From contig NC_021353.1 of the NCBI RefSeq assembly GCF_000404225.1, positions 310,001 through 374,000 on the forward strand: a stretch of DNA of 64,000 nt. The letters are read 5' to 3'. Below, in pieces: positions 18,494-26,673 of this stretch. The stretch is from Candidatus Methanomassiliicoccus intestinalis Issoire-Mx1 (GTDB lineage: Archaea > Thermoplasmatota > Thermoplasmata > Methanomassiliicoccales > Methanomassiliicoccaceae). Made by a program: the position numbers and the translations under genes. Each line of letters begins with the position of its first letter. Position 1 is the first letter of the stretch. Below the pieces are notes generated by a model. That model made no database searches. It was not told the DNA's origin and saw nothing but the letters and a program-made list of their open reading frames with translations.

Positions 18494-18838
18494 GTGTATT
18501 GTGAATACTGTCATAATATCTCTGATAAACGATTCTGTAGCAAGGCATGTGAACATAATGCCAAGATCTACTTTGATAGGGAAGCAAAACATTCTAAGTT
18601 TTTATACGTGGGCATGATACTCTCTATAGTGCCTATGTCCTTTCCCATATTTGGGGTTAGTTTAGCAACATCACTTGGACTATTGCTTACCATTGCGGGA
18701 ATTGCGGGATTTTTATTTCCTTTTTCTACATCCTGGACGATTGAAAGGTATGGAATAAAAAATAGTGTTCTTGCAGTGAGAATATGTATGTTAGCAATTA
18801 TTTTTTCTGGCATAATCTTCATATTATACCTTCATTAA
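18494..18838 (+). CDS. Small zinc-ribbon membrane protein (DUF2116-like)
   Basis: A 114-residue protein starting at GTG. The N-terminus has CEYCHNISDKRFCSKAC, a zinc-binding knuckle like those in DUF2116 proteins, and then three hydrophobic helices (about residues 35-53, 58-78, 92-112). Such small zinc/transmembrane proteins are common in archaea and unassigned. It lies alone between mtaB and rps3ae; the GGGGCGATC upstream may act as a weak ribosome-binding site. Confidence 0.65.
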   Translation: MYCEYCHNISDKRFCSKACEHNAKIYFDREAKHSKFLYVGMILSIVPMSFPIFGVSLATSLGLLLTIAGIAGFLFPFSTSWTIERYGIKNSVLAVRICMLAIIFSGIIFILYLH

Positions 18839-19076
18839 TTGGATGATGACGATATTGCAATATGCAATATTTTTTTGATTTTACTACATACCATCCTCTC
18901 TTTATCATTGTTGATTTTTATCATATTCATGATAGAGTTAACACACTATCATATCTATGTTACAACAAGATTTAAGTATAAGCGGTACATGCCTAATTTA
19001 TCTCATTTAATCTGGCAGAAGTGCAGTAGTTCCTTTAAATTGCTGCGGGGTCTGCCGCCAATGTGGAGGCAAAACA

Positions 19077-19862
19077 ATGGCAGTTAAAAAAGGCAAGGCC
19101 GCAGCGCGTAAGGTGAAGGACAAGTGGAAGGCAAAAGAGTGGTACAAACTCTACGCTCCTCGTATGTTCAATCAGGTTGAACTCGGAGAGACACCTAGCG
19201 CTGATCCAGCCTCGCTTATTGGAAGAAATATTGAAGTTACAGTACACGAATTAACCGGTGATTTCTCTAAAATGCACATCAAAATGCGTTTCAGTGTAGA
19301 GGATGTCAATGGATTTGAAGCACACACTGCATTCATTGGACATGAACTCACCAGTGATTACGTTCGCAGATTAACAAGAAGAAAGAGAACAAAGACTGAT
19401 CATGTTGTTGATGTTCGTACAAAGGACAACTTTGTCGTTCGTATCAAACCCATGAGCATCACAGAGCAGCGTATTCAGGCAGCTCAGGAGACTGCTGTAA
19501 GAAACATTCTTACAGAAACACTCACAACCATGGCTGCAGATATGTCTATCTCCGATCTCGTAAAGTCTATAATCTCTGGAGATCTGTCAAGAGATCTTTC
19601 CAATGCAGTTAAAGTAATCATTCCCATCAAAAGGATTGAAATCAGAAAATCCGAGGTCATCAAAGCCGGAACTCCTGATGAGAATGAGTTAAGTATTCAG
19701 GAAAGAATAGGGCAGGAAACTGCTGTAGCCGAACCTGAAGAACCAGAATCTGAAGATGAAGCATCTGAAGAAGCACCAGCTGAAGAAGCGGTTTCCGAAG
19801 AGTCTGAATCTGAAGAAATTGTTGAAGAATCTGCAGAAGAAACTCCAGCAGAAGAAAACTAA
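19077..19862 (+). CDS. rps3ae: 30S ribosomal protein S3Ae (eS1)
   Basis: A 261-residue protein. The N-terminal KDKWKAKEWYKLYAPRMFN and the RRLTRRKRTKTDHVVDVRTKD block identify archaeal S3Ae (eS1), a small-subunit protein near the mRNA exit platform. Archaeal homologues are about 200-220 residues; this one carries an extra acidic tail of roughly 50 residues after position 210, rich in Glu, Ala, Ser and Pro in a repeat-like pattern. A GGAGG ribosome-binding site lies 6 nt before the ATG. A tRNA-Met begins 17 nt after the stop and is probably on the same transcript. Confidence 0.95.
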   Translation: MAVKKGKAAARKVKDKWKAKEWYKLYAPRMFNQVELGETPSADPASLIGRNIEVTVHELTGDFSKMHIKMRFSVEDVNGFEAHTAFIGHELTSDYVRRLTRRKRTKTDHVVDVRTKDNFVVRIKPMSITEQRIQAAQETAVRNILTETLTTMAADMSISDLVKSIISGDLSRDLSNAVKVIIPIKRIEIRKSEVIKAGTPDENELSIQERIGQETAVAEPEEPESEDEASEEAPAEEAVSEESESEEIVEESAEETPAEEN

Positions 19863-19879
19863 ACATAACACTAAACCGT

Positions 19880-19953
19880 GCCGAGGTGGCTCAGCCTGGT
19901 AGAGCGATGGACTCATAATCCATAGGTCGTGGGTTCAAAGCCCACCCTCGGCA
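19880..19953 (+). tRNA. tRNA with CAT anticodon (elongator Met, or Ile2)
   Basis: A 74-nt cloverleaf: acceptor GCCGAGG/CCTCGGC, D-arm with GGTAGAGC, anticodon stem ATGGA/TCCAT around the loop CTCATAA (anticodon CAT), T-arm GTGGG/CCCAC with TTCAAAG, discriminator A. No CCA is encoded. The G1-C72 pair argues against the archaeal initiator. A CAT anticodon could also be the agmatidine-modified Ile tRNA; I favour elongator Met. Confidence 0.9.
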
Positions 19954-20286
19954 CTAACTAGTTTTGTATTAATTTATGGGCATATTCTTTGTAGTAATTA
20001 TGACTCATTGATTTCGATATTTCTTTTATTTATGATATCTTAGACTATGTAGTAGCGCACTCGTTACGAAGAACTTACCTAGACGGTGACACATCATAGA
20101 TTTTCTTTTTTTGTTTGCTGATATGCACTTTTTATTGCAAGCAGTATCATTATGGACTAGGTTATTTTATTTCCTTTAGAGTCCATTTTGAAATTTCATT
20201 GATATTGAAAACCCAATTTTTGATACGATCATCTGTTCATATTTTATTTTACCAGATATAAAAATAAAAAGATGACTTAGAAGTCA
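19954..20286. other. Intergenic region with a possible gene remnant
   Basis: Mostly AT-rich. On the minus strand a short piece near 20110-20135 reads VHISKQKKKI, closely like the VHISKQRRKI near the N-terminus of the membrane protein at 21876-22193, and then runs into unrelated sequence. It may be the decayed copy of that gene. No intact gene or RNA is seen. Confidence 0.35.
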
Positions 20287-21663
20287 TCAGTTTAAACTGT
20301 TTATCCAGCTGGCAATATCATCGATTACTCTCTGATCAACATTTGCTGGAGCATCATATACAGTTGTATCAATGACATCTTTCTGAGAGTCAGACTCCAT
20401 GAATAAATGGTTCAGACCATCGTAGAGATGATATGTTACGTTATCTTTGTCAGCTAATGTTTCCTGCCAGAGAACATAATCTACATCAGCATACACTTGG
20501 AAATCATCTGCTCCCTGAAGGATCAGCATTGGAATCTCAAGAGCCTTGGCCATTGCAACTCTATCTACCGAATTCATGCTGTACAAATATGATGCAGGCA
20601 TTCCCCAATATGCTCCAGTGTCGCCTTCTTGAATATTCTTTATTTCTTCTAACTGCTGAGTGAGTATAGCAATTGTAAGCTCTTCTTCGGCTTCACTGAG
20701 TCCAGATTGTTTAATTATCAATACGCTTTGATCATATGATATATCTTCAAAGTTACGAAGAGTGCCAGCCATTGAAATTATACCTTTCACTTCAGGGTTT
20801 TCATTGGCAATCATCGGGACCAGCATTCCGCCTTGGCTGTGTCCCAGCACATAGATTCTGTTTGCATCAATGTCATTGCGTTGAGATACTTGATCTATAA
20901 TTGCATTCACATCATACAGATATTCATCATAGACTGTGAAGTTCTCGGGGAATCCAACTGCTCCATAATCGTATGCGTGCTTATCGAACCTGAGTGAAGC
21001 AATTCCCTGATCTGCTAAACCATGAGCAATGTCCTTAAGCGGGGCGTTTTCTGCCGCACCAATCGTTCCATTCAGATCAGTAGGTCCCGATCCAGCTACA
21101 AGAATTACTACCGGAGCTTTTTCAACATTATCTGGCAATGTTAATGCTGCTTCAAGTGGATATTTTGATTGTCCTGCGCTGAGTGCAACTTCATGCCACT
21201 TATCTGATGACTCTGCGTTGTATCCATTGGATTGTACTGCAAATCCTGCAATTTTGGATGCATCATCATACACAAATATTGTTTTTGTTAAAAACCTTGA
21301 GTATTCTTCATCAAGTACTACTGTATCATATTCCGACCCTATTTCAACTATTGAATCATTTGTTTGAATGTAATGTCCAACTTTTTGAAAAATTCCAGCT
21401 ACAAGTTGCGTAAACTCGTCGAATGTTATCTCTGCTTTAAATTCATCCAACGTGTCTTCATAAACAGCATCAATGTTGCCTGCTCTCAATTCCTCCATGT
21501 AGTGTTCTGATAAATCAATCAGCTCTTGTTTTTCTGGAGCGACCGGCAATTCCTTGGCTTCACTCGTATCATTCGAAATACAAACGAAGACGCTGGCTAA
21601 AAATATTACGATAGCGACAATGAATGCAGCTACCGTTGCCCACCTTCCTTCTTTTTCCACCAT
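20287..21663 (-). CDS. Secreted/membrane-anchored alpha/beta hydrolase with DUF3887-like domain
   Basis: A 458-residue protein. A single N-terminal hydrophobic helix (residues 8-30) anchors it outside the cell. Residues about 45-150 resemble the DUF3887 domain (short NTF2-like fold). The rest is an alpha/beta hydrolase: VAGSGPTDLNG oxyanion region, nucleophile elbow GHSQGG (about residue 285), acid LQGADDFQV and His in DGLNHLF. This architecture occurs in Firmicutes and gut methanogens, so transfer is possible. It likely cleaves an ester or peptide outside the cell; substrate unknown. A TATA-like CTATATAAG element on the minus strand lies near 21780. Confidence 0.85.
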   Translation of the reverse strand: MVEKEGRWATVAAFIVAIVIFLASVFVCISNDTSEAKELPVAPEKQELIDLSEHYMEELRAGNIDAVYEDTLDEFKAEITFDEFTQLVAGIFQKVGHYIQTNDSIVEIGSEYDTVVLDEEYSRFLTKTIFVYDDASKIAGFAVQSNGYNAESSDKWHEVALSAGQSKYPLEAALTLPDNVEKAPVVILVAGSGPTDLNGTIGAAENAPLKDIAHGLADQGIASLRFDKHAYDYGAVGFPENFTVYDEYLYDVNAIIDQVSQRNDIDANRIYVLGHSQGGMLVPMIANENPEVKGIISMAGTLRNFEDISYDQSVLIIKQSGLSEAEEELTIAILTQQLEEIKNIQEGDTGAYWGMPASYLYSMNSVDRVAMAKALEIPMLILQGADDFQVYADVDYVLWQETLADKDNVTYHLYDGLNHLFMESDSQKDVIDTTVYDAPANVDQRVIDDIASWINSLN

Positions 21664-21875
21664 ATCACCTCTTTAAAATGCATATGACCTGTAGATATTG
21701 TAAATAATCTGAAACACACGATACTATGTTGTTCAGCAGCATCGTAGTTTGAAGACGTAGGGAAATCTATTTTCAGCTTATATAGTGTGTGTTTGCTTTT
21801 TTTAAAATCTTCCAACACGATGTATCCTTGCTCTGCTATCAGCTGTAAAAAGAATATCTGTATAAAATCTACTGC

Positions 21876-22193
21876 TTAACTAATTATAAGCAAATATGTC
21901 ATAGCTACAATATATATTATGTATGATCCATATACTAACCAATTACCTATCGCGATTATTTTTTGACTATCGCTTTGTTGTATAGCTCTGATGTGTGCAA
22001 CAATACCTGTGAAATTTATAATCCCGCATAGAGTAAATATGATAGCAACTGACATCTCGTTGGCATAGTTCGTGAATATGATTAACACACTCACCAGCGG
22101 GATTATTGTCCAGGTTGTGCACATTATTGCAATTTTTCTTCTTTGTTTGCTGATGTGCACCATTTCATTGTTTATTTCCATGGGTTCATCCAT
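21876..22193 (-). CDS. Small hypothetical membrane protein
   Basis: A 105-residue protein with three hydrophobic segments (about residues 23-43, 48-65, 80-103). I do not recognise a family. It overlaps the 3' end of the upstream DUF3784-like gene by 8 nt, so the two are translated from one message. A short piece of similar sequence (VHISKQ) recurs near 20120, suggesting a past duplication. Confidence 0.6.
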   Translation of the reverse strand: MDEPMEINNEMVHISKQRRKIAIMCTTWTIIPLVSVLIIFTNYANEMSVAIIFTLCGIINFTGIVAHIRAIQQSDSQKIIAIGNWLVYGSYIIYIVAMTYLLIIS

Positions 22194-22617
22194 CTATCTG
22201 ATGCCGGAATTTCTTTCCAATTGCGGTATACATAAAGCTTATTGTTACAGTGATGGTAAGTATTGTTATCATCGTGATTACACCACTACCTGTCCCATAC
22301 TTGATCGATATAATCATACCAAGATAAAATGAAACCTGTGTTGAAATTGTTAGTGCAATGCCTAAGAATGATGTTATATTCTCAGTATTATACTGTTTAA
22401 TCTCCTCTTTGGACATTGTAGTGAACCCAGTCATAATTTCATAAAACCCAATATAATACAGTATTCCCATAGCTTGAAATGTTGCACAGACTATAACTAC
22501 GATCACATATTCTTCACCAACTCTTCCTGATGAGATGCCTATTGCTGCTGCTATTGGCATTATCGCTAGAATGATGGCCATAACTACAGCATTTTTCACT
22601 CTGCTTTTGATATACAC
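22186..22617 (-). CDS. DUF3784-like small membrane protein
   Basis: A 143-residue protein with four hydrophobic segments. The central GFTTMSKEEIKQYNTENITSF matches the DUF3784 signature (a conserved loop of the form GxxTMSKEExxxYN followed by a helix). Members are common in Firmicutes and gut archaea and have no known function. It is first in a two-gene unit with the protein at 21876-22193. Confidence 0.65.
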   Translation of the reverse strand: MYIKSRVKNAVVMAIILAIMPIAAAIGISSGRVGEEYVIVVIVCATFQAMGILYYIGFYEIMTGFTTMSKEEIKQYNTENITSFLGIALTISTQVSFYLGMIISIKYGTGSGVITMITILTITVTISFMYTAIGKKFRHQIDG

Positions 22618-22956
22618 GCACTCATCTCCAAATTCGTTTGTATCATAATTATACTCTTATTTATTGTTGAATTGTATATTGATTGTACGACATATAAGTC
22701 ATGGTAGATGGTCAGGCATATGTCAAAGACATTTACTGAATCTCACAACATCTTTAAAAAACAAAACAAAATCTCTTGGAATAAAAGTTAGTGTTCAATT
22801 ATGGTCATCGTAGTCTATAAAAACACATTTTTGATAATCGCTCGATGTCATTAAAAAAATGAAATTTTTACTGTCATGAATTATTCAATATGCATGTTCA
22901 TTTAACAAAAACATTGTGTATAAAAAACATGGTGATTCATTAAAAAATTAAGATCA
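22618..22956. other. AT-rich intergenic region
   Basis: It lies upstream of the DUF3784-like gene and ends at the partial copy of the hdrB tail. Only AT-rich promoter-like tracts are visible; I find no open frame with a ribosome-binding site. Confidence 0.4.
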
Positions 22957-23109
22957 GACCGCCGAAGCGGTCGAAGAAGTTTTGTTCAGTCTTAGACTTA
23001 CATTCCGAGCTTTTCTTTTGGTATGCCGAGGGCAAGACCATAAAGCTGAGCAAGGTGGACAACCTGAAGGCCGTAGTCTTTGACGTCTTTCTGTGCCCTG
23101 TCAAATTGA
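22957..23109 (-). repeat. Partial duplicate of the hdrB 3' end and terminator (153-bp direct repeat, copy 1)
   Basis: It matches 23891-24043 in 152 of 153 positions (the one difference is 23096 C versus 24030 T). The copied part holds the last 112 nt of hdrB, its stop codon and the downstream UUCG hairpin. It has no start and is a non-functional hdrB fragment. The 781 bp between the copies hold an unrelated membrane-protein gene. Confidence 0.95.
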
Positions 23110-23151
23110 TAATGAAATCTATATATCTCTCAGTTAAATATGGTGTTTAAT

Positions 23152-23514
23152 ATGGAGATAGATACAGAAACAATATTCATTACTGTTTCTATAGTATTCT
23201 TTATGGTAGGCTTAGTGTTCGTTTCGATTGGTGTATATGCGTGCAAGAGAAAGACCCCAATGTATTTCTATGCCGGAACAGAAATATCTGAATCAGATAT
23301 TACAGATGTTAAAGCATACAATAGGGCCAATGGAATTATGTGGGGCGGGTATGGACTATTGTATTTTATACCAATATGTATATATCTATTTGCTCCAGAT
23401 AAAATAAATGATACTGTACTTTCAGTTACTACTACAATGTGTATTTTAGGGATTTTTGCATTATTGTGGATATATCAAAAAATAGATGAAAAATATCGTA
23501 TACATAATGAGTGA
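23152..23514 (+). CDS. Small membrane protein, DUF3784-like family
   Basis: A protein of about 120 residues with three hydrophobic segments. The loop FYAGTEISESDITDVKAYNRANGIMWGGYG fits a family of small Firmicutes/archaeal membrane proteins with the ITDVxAYNxANGxMW motif. The ATG at 23152 lies about 30 bp downstream of the TATA-like CTATATATCTC (23117-23127), suggesting a leaderless message; an in-frame ATG at 23140 is the alternative. It sits between the two copies of the hdrB tail, so it arrived with or was trapped by that duplication. Function unknown. Confidence 0.6.
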   Translation: MEIDTETIFITVSIVFFMVGLVFVSIGVYACKRKTPMYFYAGTEISESDITDVKAYNRANGIMWGGYGLLYFIPICIYLFAPDKINDTVLSVTTTMCILGIFALLWIYQKIDEKYRIHNE

Positions 23515-23890
23515 TGCGGGATGGTGTTTAGCCCATACAATATAAAGTATCTTTTTCAAAACACACCATGTCTACCTCACAATATGATCAAATATAATTT
23601 GATTTAATTCAAGCTGTGATTCATGTAATATTGAATGTTCGTATACACATGACGACATTTATCCTGTTTTGCAACTTTACAAAGCACTTACATATTGTTT
23701 TCAATACGTCCATTTCAACTCATATATATCCAACTAATTCTTTTTATATTCTACTTCTCTACTATATTTTGTATAAAAATTCGCCTATGCACAGATGCAG
23801 CATTCATTTTTATTATCGCAATATCTGTGATTTTTTGTTGAATATACATTTCAATAGAAATTTCATTCTTTAATCTAAAAATAAGTGAAA
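23515..23890. other. AT-rich non-coding stretch between the hdrB-tail copies
   Basis: It follows the small membrane-protein gene. The sequence is very AT-rich, with frames that open only because stops are rare by chance and no ribosome-binding site. I see no RNA gene or repeat in it. Confidence 0.4.
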
Positions 23891-23906
23891 GACCGCCGAA
23901 GCGGTC
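23891..23906 (-). terminator. Stem-loop with UUCG loop after hdrB
   Basis: On the minus strand, 25 nt after the hdrB stop, the RNA reads GACCGC-UUCG-GCGGUC: a 6-bp G/C-rich stem closed by a UUCG tetraloop, followed by U-rich sequence. UUCG loops are exceptionally stable. It likely stabilises the message end or aids termination. The same hairpin is at 22957-22972 in the duplicate. Confidence 0.75.
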
Positions 23907-24043
23907 GAAGAAGTTTTGTTCAGTCTTAGACTTACATTCCGAGCTTTTCTTTTGGTATGCCGAGGGCAAGACCATAAAGCTGAGCAAGGTGGACAACCTG
24001 AAGGCCGTAGTCTTTGACGTCTTTCTGTGTCCTGTCAAATTGA
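23891..24043 (-). repeat. Direct repeat, copy 2 (within the functional hdrB)
   Basis: This is the parent copy of the repeat at 22957-23109; it spans the last 112 nt of hdrB and 41 nt after its stop. The offset between copies is 934 bp. Confidence 0.95.
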
Positions 24044-24753
24044 AGGTGACAGAATGGACAGACATCAATGATGTATTCAGCGCCTACAGCTTTCATGTTC
24101 TTCATTTTCTCTTCTGTGAACTTTGAAGAGAGTTCTGGGTTACCAGATCTTACACCGCCGCCGGCTCCGCAGCACATCTGTTTGTCTTTGTAGTCAATTG
24201 ATTTTGCACCGGTAGCCTCTACAAGCTCATCGAGGATCTTTGGACGCTCGGGGTCATCAAGATTCTTGAGGTTGCTTGGCTTTAGGAAGTGACATCCGTA
24301 GTGGACTGCAACGTTGACATCCAATGGGTTGGTGAACTTTGCTTTGATGGCGTCAATTCCAAGATCTTTGTAGAATACTTCTGCGAAGTGGTGTACTTTG
24401 GTCTTTCCGTTGTACTGGAGTCCTACTTCACTAAGGATCTTGTTTACTGCTGCAAGCTTTTCTGGGTCATTGTTGAGGATATGAGCTGCATCAAAGAGTG
24501 ATCCATAGCAACCATTGCAGATTGTGATGATGTCTACACCCTGCTTTTCAGCGAGAGCGAGGTTACGAGCGGCTACGGCAAGCCATGTGTTCTGGTCGAA
24601 TGATTTTATCACACCAGGTGCAGGGCAGCAGTTAGCGCCTTCTAGTTCAACAAGTTCAATTCCGAGAGCTTTGCAGACTTCACGGGTAGCCAGTTCAACA
24701 CCGGGGTACCTAGCAGGAGCAACGCATCCTAAGAATAAAGCGTATTTAGCCAT
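23932..24753 (-). CDS. hdrB: CoB-CoM heterodisulfide reductase subunit B
   Basis: A 273-residue protein from the ATG at 24753 (MAKYALFLGCVAPARYPG). It has two CCG domains: GANCCPAPGV in the first half and CGAGGGVRSG with the preceding Cys pair (KQMCCGAGGG) in the second, plus HYGCHFL. These cysteines hold the noncubane [4Fe-4S] clusters that reduce the CoM-S-S-CoB heterodisulfide. It starts 1 nt after the hdrC stop, with GGAGGT as ribosome-binding site. HdrA and MvhADG are not here; unlinked hdrBC is known in Methanomassiliicoccales. The last 112 nt are duplicated at 22957-23109. Confidence 0.95.
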   Translation of the reverse strand: MAKYALFLGCVAPARYPGVELATREVCKALGIELVELEGANCCPAPGVIKSFDQNTWLAVAARNLALAEKQGVDIITICNGCYGSLFDAAHILNNDPEKLAAVNKILSEVGLQYNGKTKVHHFAEVFYKDLGIDAIKAKFTNPLDVNVAVHYGCHFLKPSNLKNLDDPERPKILDELVEATGAKSIDYKDKQMCCGAGGGVRSGNPELSSKFTEEKMKNMKAVGAEYIIDVCPFCHLQFDRTQKDVKDYGLQVVHLAQLYGLALGIPKEKLGM

Positions 24754-24754
24754 T

Positions 24755-25267
24755 TTAATTACCTCCGACAAGGTCTTCGAATCCGGTAGCTTTCAGGATC
24801 TTCTTGACGTCAGCAAGAGCTTTTTCATCGCCAAGTGTGTTTGCTGGTTTACGAGCTAAACCGAGAGCCTCTCTCTTATCTTCATATTCTGAATTCAGAG
24901 GAACGGTGGCACCGAATTTTACGAGCATTTCTCCTACTTTCTTGTGTGGAGCAGACATTACACCTTTCTCTACAGCTAAGTTTCTGAGAAGTGTGATTAT
25001 GTCAACAATCTCAACACCGCGGGGGCAGCGCTCCATGCATGAGTAGCATGTTGTGCACATCCAGAGGTCGGGTGAGCTCAAAACTTCATCTTCCAAACCG
25101 AGCTGTGCTTTGCGGATGAGTTTTCTTGTCTTGTATGCAGTTAACCTTCCAGAGGGGCAGCTTGCCGTGCATGTTCCGCATTGGAAGCAGAGCATGAGGG
25201 TTTCTCCCCCATCCATGGATTGTACCTTTTGGGCAAAATCCTGATTGGCTTGATCGATGGTAACCAT
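24755..25267 (-). CDS. hdrC: CoB-CoM heterodisulfide reductase subunit C
   Basis: A 170-residue iron-sulfur protein from the ATG at 25267, with two [4Fe-4S] motifs: CFQCGTCTASCPSG and CTTCYSCMERCPRG. It passes electrons from HdrA to HdrB in the flavin-bifurcating HdrABC-Mvh complex. I chose the start at 25267 because it has an AAAGGTG ribosome-binding site and lies about 34 bp after a TATA box; the ATG at 25300 touches that TATA box and would be upstream of the transcription start. hdrB follows at once. Confidence 0.95.
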   Translation of the reverse strand: MVTIDQANQDFAQKVQSMDGGETLMLCFQCGTCTASCPSGRLTAYKTRKLIRKAQLGLEDEVLSSPDLWMCTTCYSCMERCPRGVEIVDIITLLRNLAVEKGVMSAPHKKVGEMLVKFGATVPLNSEYEDKREALGLARKPANTLGDEKALADVKKILKATGFEDLVGGN

Positions 25268-25300
25268 AGATACACCTTTTGGATCCGAGAAGTTAACCAT

Positions 25301-25310
25301 GATATTTAAA
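25301..25310 (-). promoter_or_regulatory. Probable TATA box of hdrC-hdrB
   Basis: On the minus strand TTTAAATATC precedes the hdrC ATG (25267) by about 34 bp. Transcription would start near 25280, leaving a leader of roughly 13-16 nt that carries the ribosome-binding site. Confidence 0.6.
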
Positions 25311-25334
25311 CGTAAACAAAAAATCTGGTTAGTA

Positions 25335-25350
25335 TAACCTATATAGGTTA
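25335..25350. promoter_or_regulatory. 16-bp perfect palindrome upstream of hdrC
   Basis: TAACCTATATAGGTTA is a perfect palindrome. It lies 25-30 bp upstream of the hdrC TATA box and overlaps the stop codon of the adjacent LysR/ModE-like regulator gene. The place fits an activator site or upstream element for the hdr operon. The neighbouring regulator is a candidate binder (inference). Confidence 0.5.
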
Positions 25351-26163
25351 CATATTTCGCAGCCTTTTGAGTTCTTTAATTATCTTCTCTATAAATGGAT
25401 TGTTTCCAGAGTATACTGCTGTAATCTCATGGGTGAGCTGTTCTGGAGATGTGATGCTTTTTACTGACACGCCTCTTCTTAAAGCAAGGGATTCGTTTAT
25501 GAAAAAGCTCAGACCCGAATCAACCAGTGCAGGCATGGATGAAAAAGTCCTCTCGATTTTGTAGGGAATATTCTCTAATTCCAGGTATCTGAATCCTATT
25601 CTCTGGGCACCGTATCTAAAATATGCATATCTTTCCCCATGATCCTCATGCAGCAGTCTGTCTTCTCCAATAGTTTCCCATTCAAATTCTTCAGCCTCAA
25701 AAAGATAAAGGGGATCATCAAGAACAATCATATCTGCAATGCCTGCTTTGAGATCTGACAAGTTTTTCTTATCATCTGATATCATAAGATTGCATCTTCC
25801 TTCAGGGTCAACCGCACTCAAAGCACTCATCAAAAGTTCTTGAGAAACAGGCGTCCCGCTGATATTGAGAAAGTCATTTTTTTCAAGCTTGTTTTTTAGT
25901 CTGTAATATTCTTCAACTATGCGCTGACCTTCTTCAGTCAGTTCAGTGCCGGTTTCTCTAGTCTGTACCAGACTTATACCGGTCTTCTTCTCGATCTGAG
26001 ATATGTATCGGTTTAGAACGGGAGTAGTAATGCCCAGCTTAGACGCAGCTTTGTTCTGGCTTTTTTCTTCTTTGACAGCTAGAATGACTTCCATTTGTCT
26101 GGGTGTAAGAGCTGTACCATTGATTTCGATAGATATCGATGGAGATATTCTCGAGGCTGCCAT
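25348..26163 (-). CDS. LysR/ModE-like HTH regulator with periplasmic-binding-like sensor domain
   Basis: A 271-residue protein. The N-terminal winged HTH (LTPRQMEVILAVKEEKSQNKAASKLGI, then VLNRYISQIEKKTG and TELTEEGQRIVEEY, about residues 20-90) is of the LysR/ModE N-terminal type. The C-terminal ~170 residues resemble a small PBP-like ligand-binding domain, as in archaeal one-component regulators. It is directly upstream of hdrC-hdrB on the same strand and divergent from the hydrogenase-protease gene, so it may control either or both. Ligand unknown; molybdate/tungstate or an oxyanion would be typical of ModE relatives, but no Mop domain is present. Confidence 0.75.
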   Translation of the reverse strand: MAASRISPSISIEINGTALTPRQMEVILAVKEEKSQNKAASKLGITTPVLNRYISQIEKKTGISLVQTRETGTELTEEGQRIVEEYYRLKNKLEKNDFLNISGTPVSQELLMSALSAVDPEGRCNLMISDDKKNLSDLKAGIADMIVLDDPLYLFEAEEFEWETIGEDRLLHEDHGERYAYFRYGAQRIGFRYLELENIPYKIERTFSSMPALVDSGLSFFINESLALRRGVSVKSITSPEQLTHEITAVYSGNNPFIEKIIKELKRLRNM

Positions 26164-26216
26164 AGAAAGGGTAATGAGTGAAAAATTTTTAGTAGCTTCC
26201 GGTGTTAAACCATCTG

Positions 26217-26672
26217 ATGAATACTCTCGTTCTTGGAATAGGAAGTCCCATCATGACTGATGATGCGATCGGTCTCAGAACTCTTGAGGAACTGGAAAAG
26301 ATGAATCTGGAAGGTGTAACTCTCCAGGAAGCCTGCACAAGCGGTCTGGATCTTATCGAAGTTATGATCGGCTATGACAGAGTCATCATAATTGATGCAA
26401 TCATGAACTATGGTGAAAAACCAGGGATGGTCATGGTCCTGGATCGAGATGCCTTTAGCAACAGTGTTCATGGAATCAACGCTCACGAAGCAAATATTCC
26501 TTCCACTATCGAGCTTGGTCTGAAACTGGCTCCAGACACATTTCCAAAAGATATAAAATTCGTAGCAGTGGAAGTTAATGATGTGTTTACAGTAAACGAC
26601 AAGATGACTCCAGAAGTGGAAGCTGCTCTGCCGGAAGCTGTAAACACAGTTTTGAGATTAATTAAAGAGTAA
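26217..26672 (+). CDS. Hydrogenase maturation protease (HyaD/HycI family)
   Basis: A 151-residue protein from the ATG at 26217 (MNTLVLGIGSPIMTDDAIG), the nickel-recognition loop of the [NiFe]-hydrogenase maturation endopeptidases; the DD pair supplies the first acidic nickel ligand and VIIIDAIMN the second. The His third ligand would be in the HGINAHE stretch. These proteases clip the C-terminus of the hydrogenase large subunit after nickel insertion. This methanogen must have an Mvh-type hydrogenase elsewhere. Its 5' end is divergent from the regulator gene (54 nt apart). The ATG at 26202 is an alternative start. Confidence 0.88.
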   Translation: MNTLVLGIGSPIMTDDAIGLRTLEELEKMNLEGVTLQEACTSGLDLIEVMIGYDRVIIIDAIMNYGEKPGMVMVLDRDAFSNSVHGINAHEANIPSTIELGLKLAPDTFPKDIKFVAVEVNDVFTVNDKMTPEVEAALPEAVNTVLRLIKE

Positions 26673-26673
26673 A

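Noticed and set aside
18839..19087. 82-codon open frame before rps3ae
   Set aside because: It overlaps the rps3ae start and ribosome-binding site and has no ribosome-binding site of its own.
23616..23873. 85-codon open frame on the plus strand
   Set aside because: Low-complexity, His/Phe/Tyr/Ile-rich translation of AT-rich DNA, no start signals and no family.
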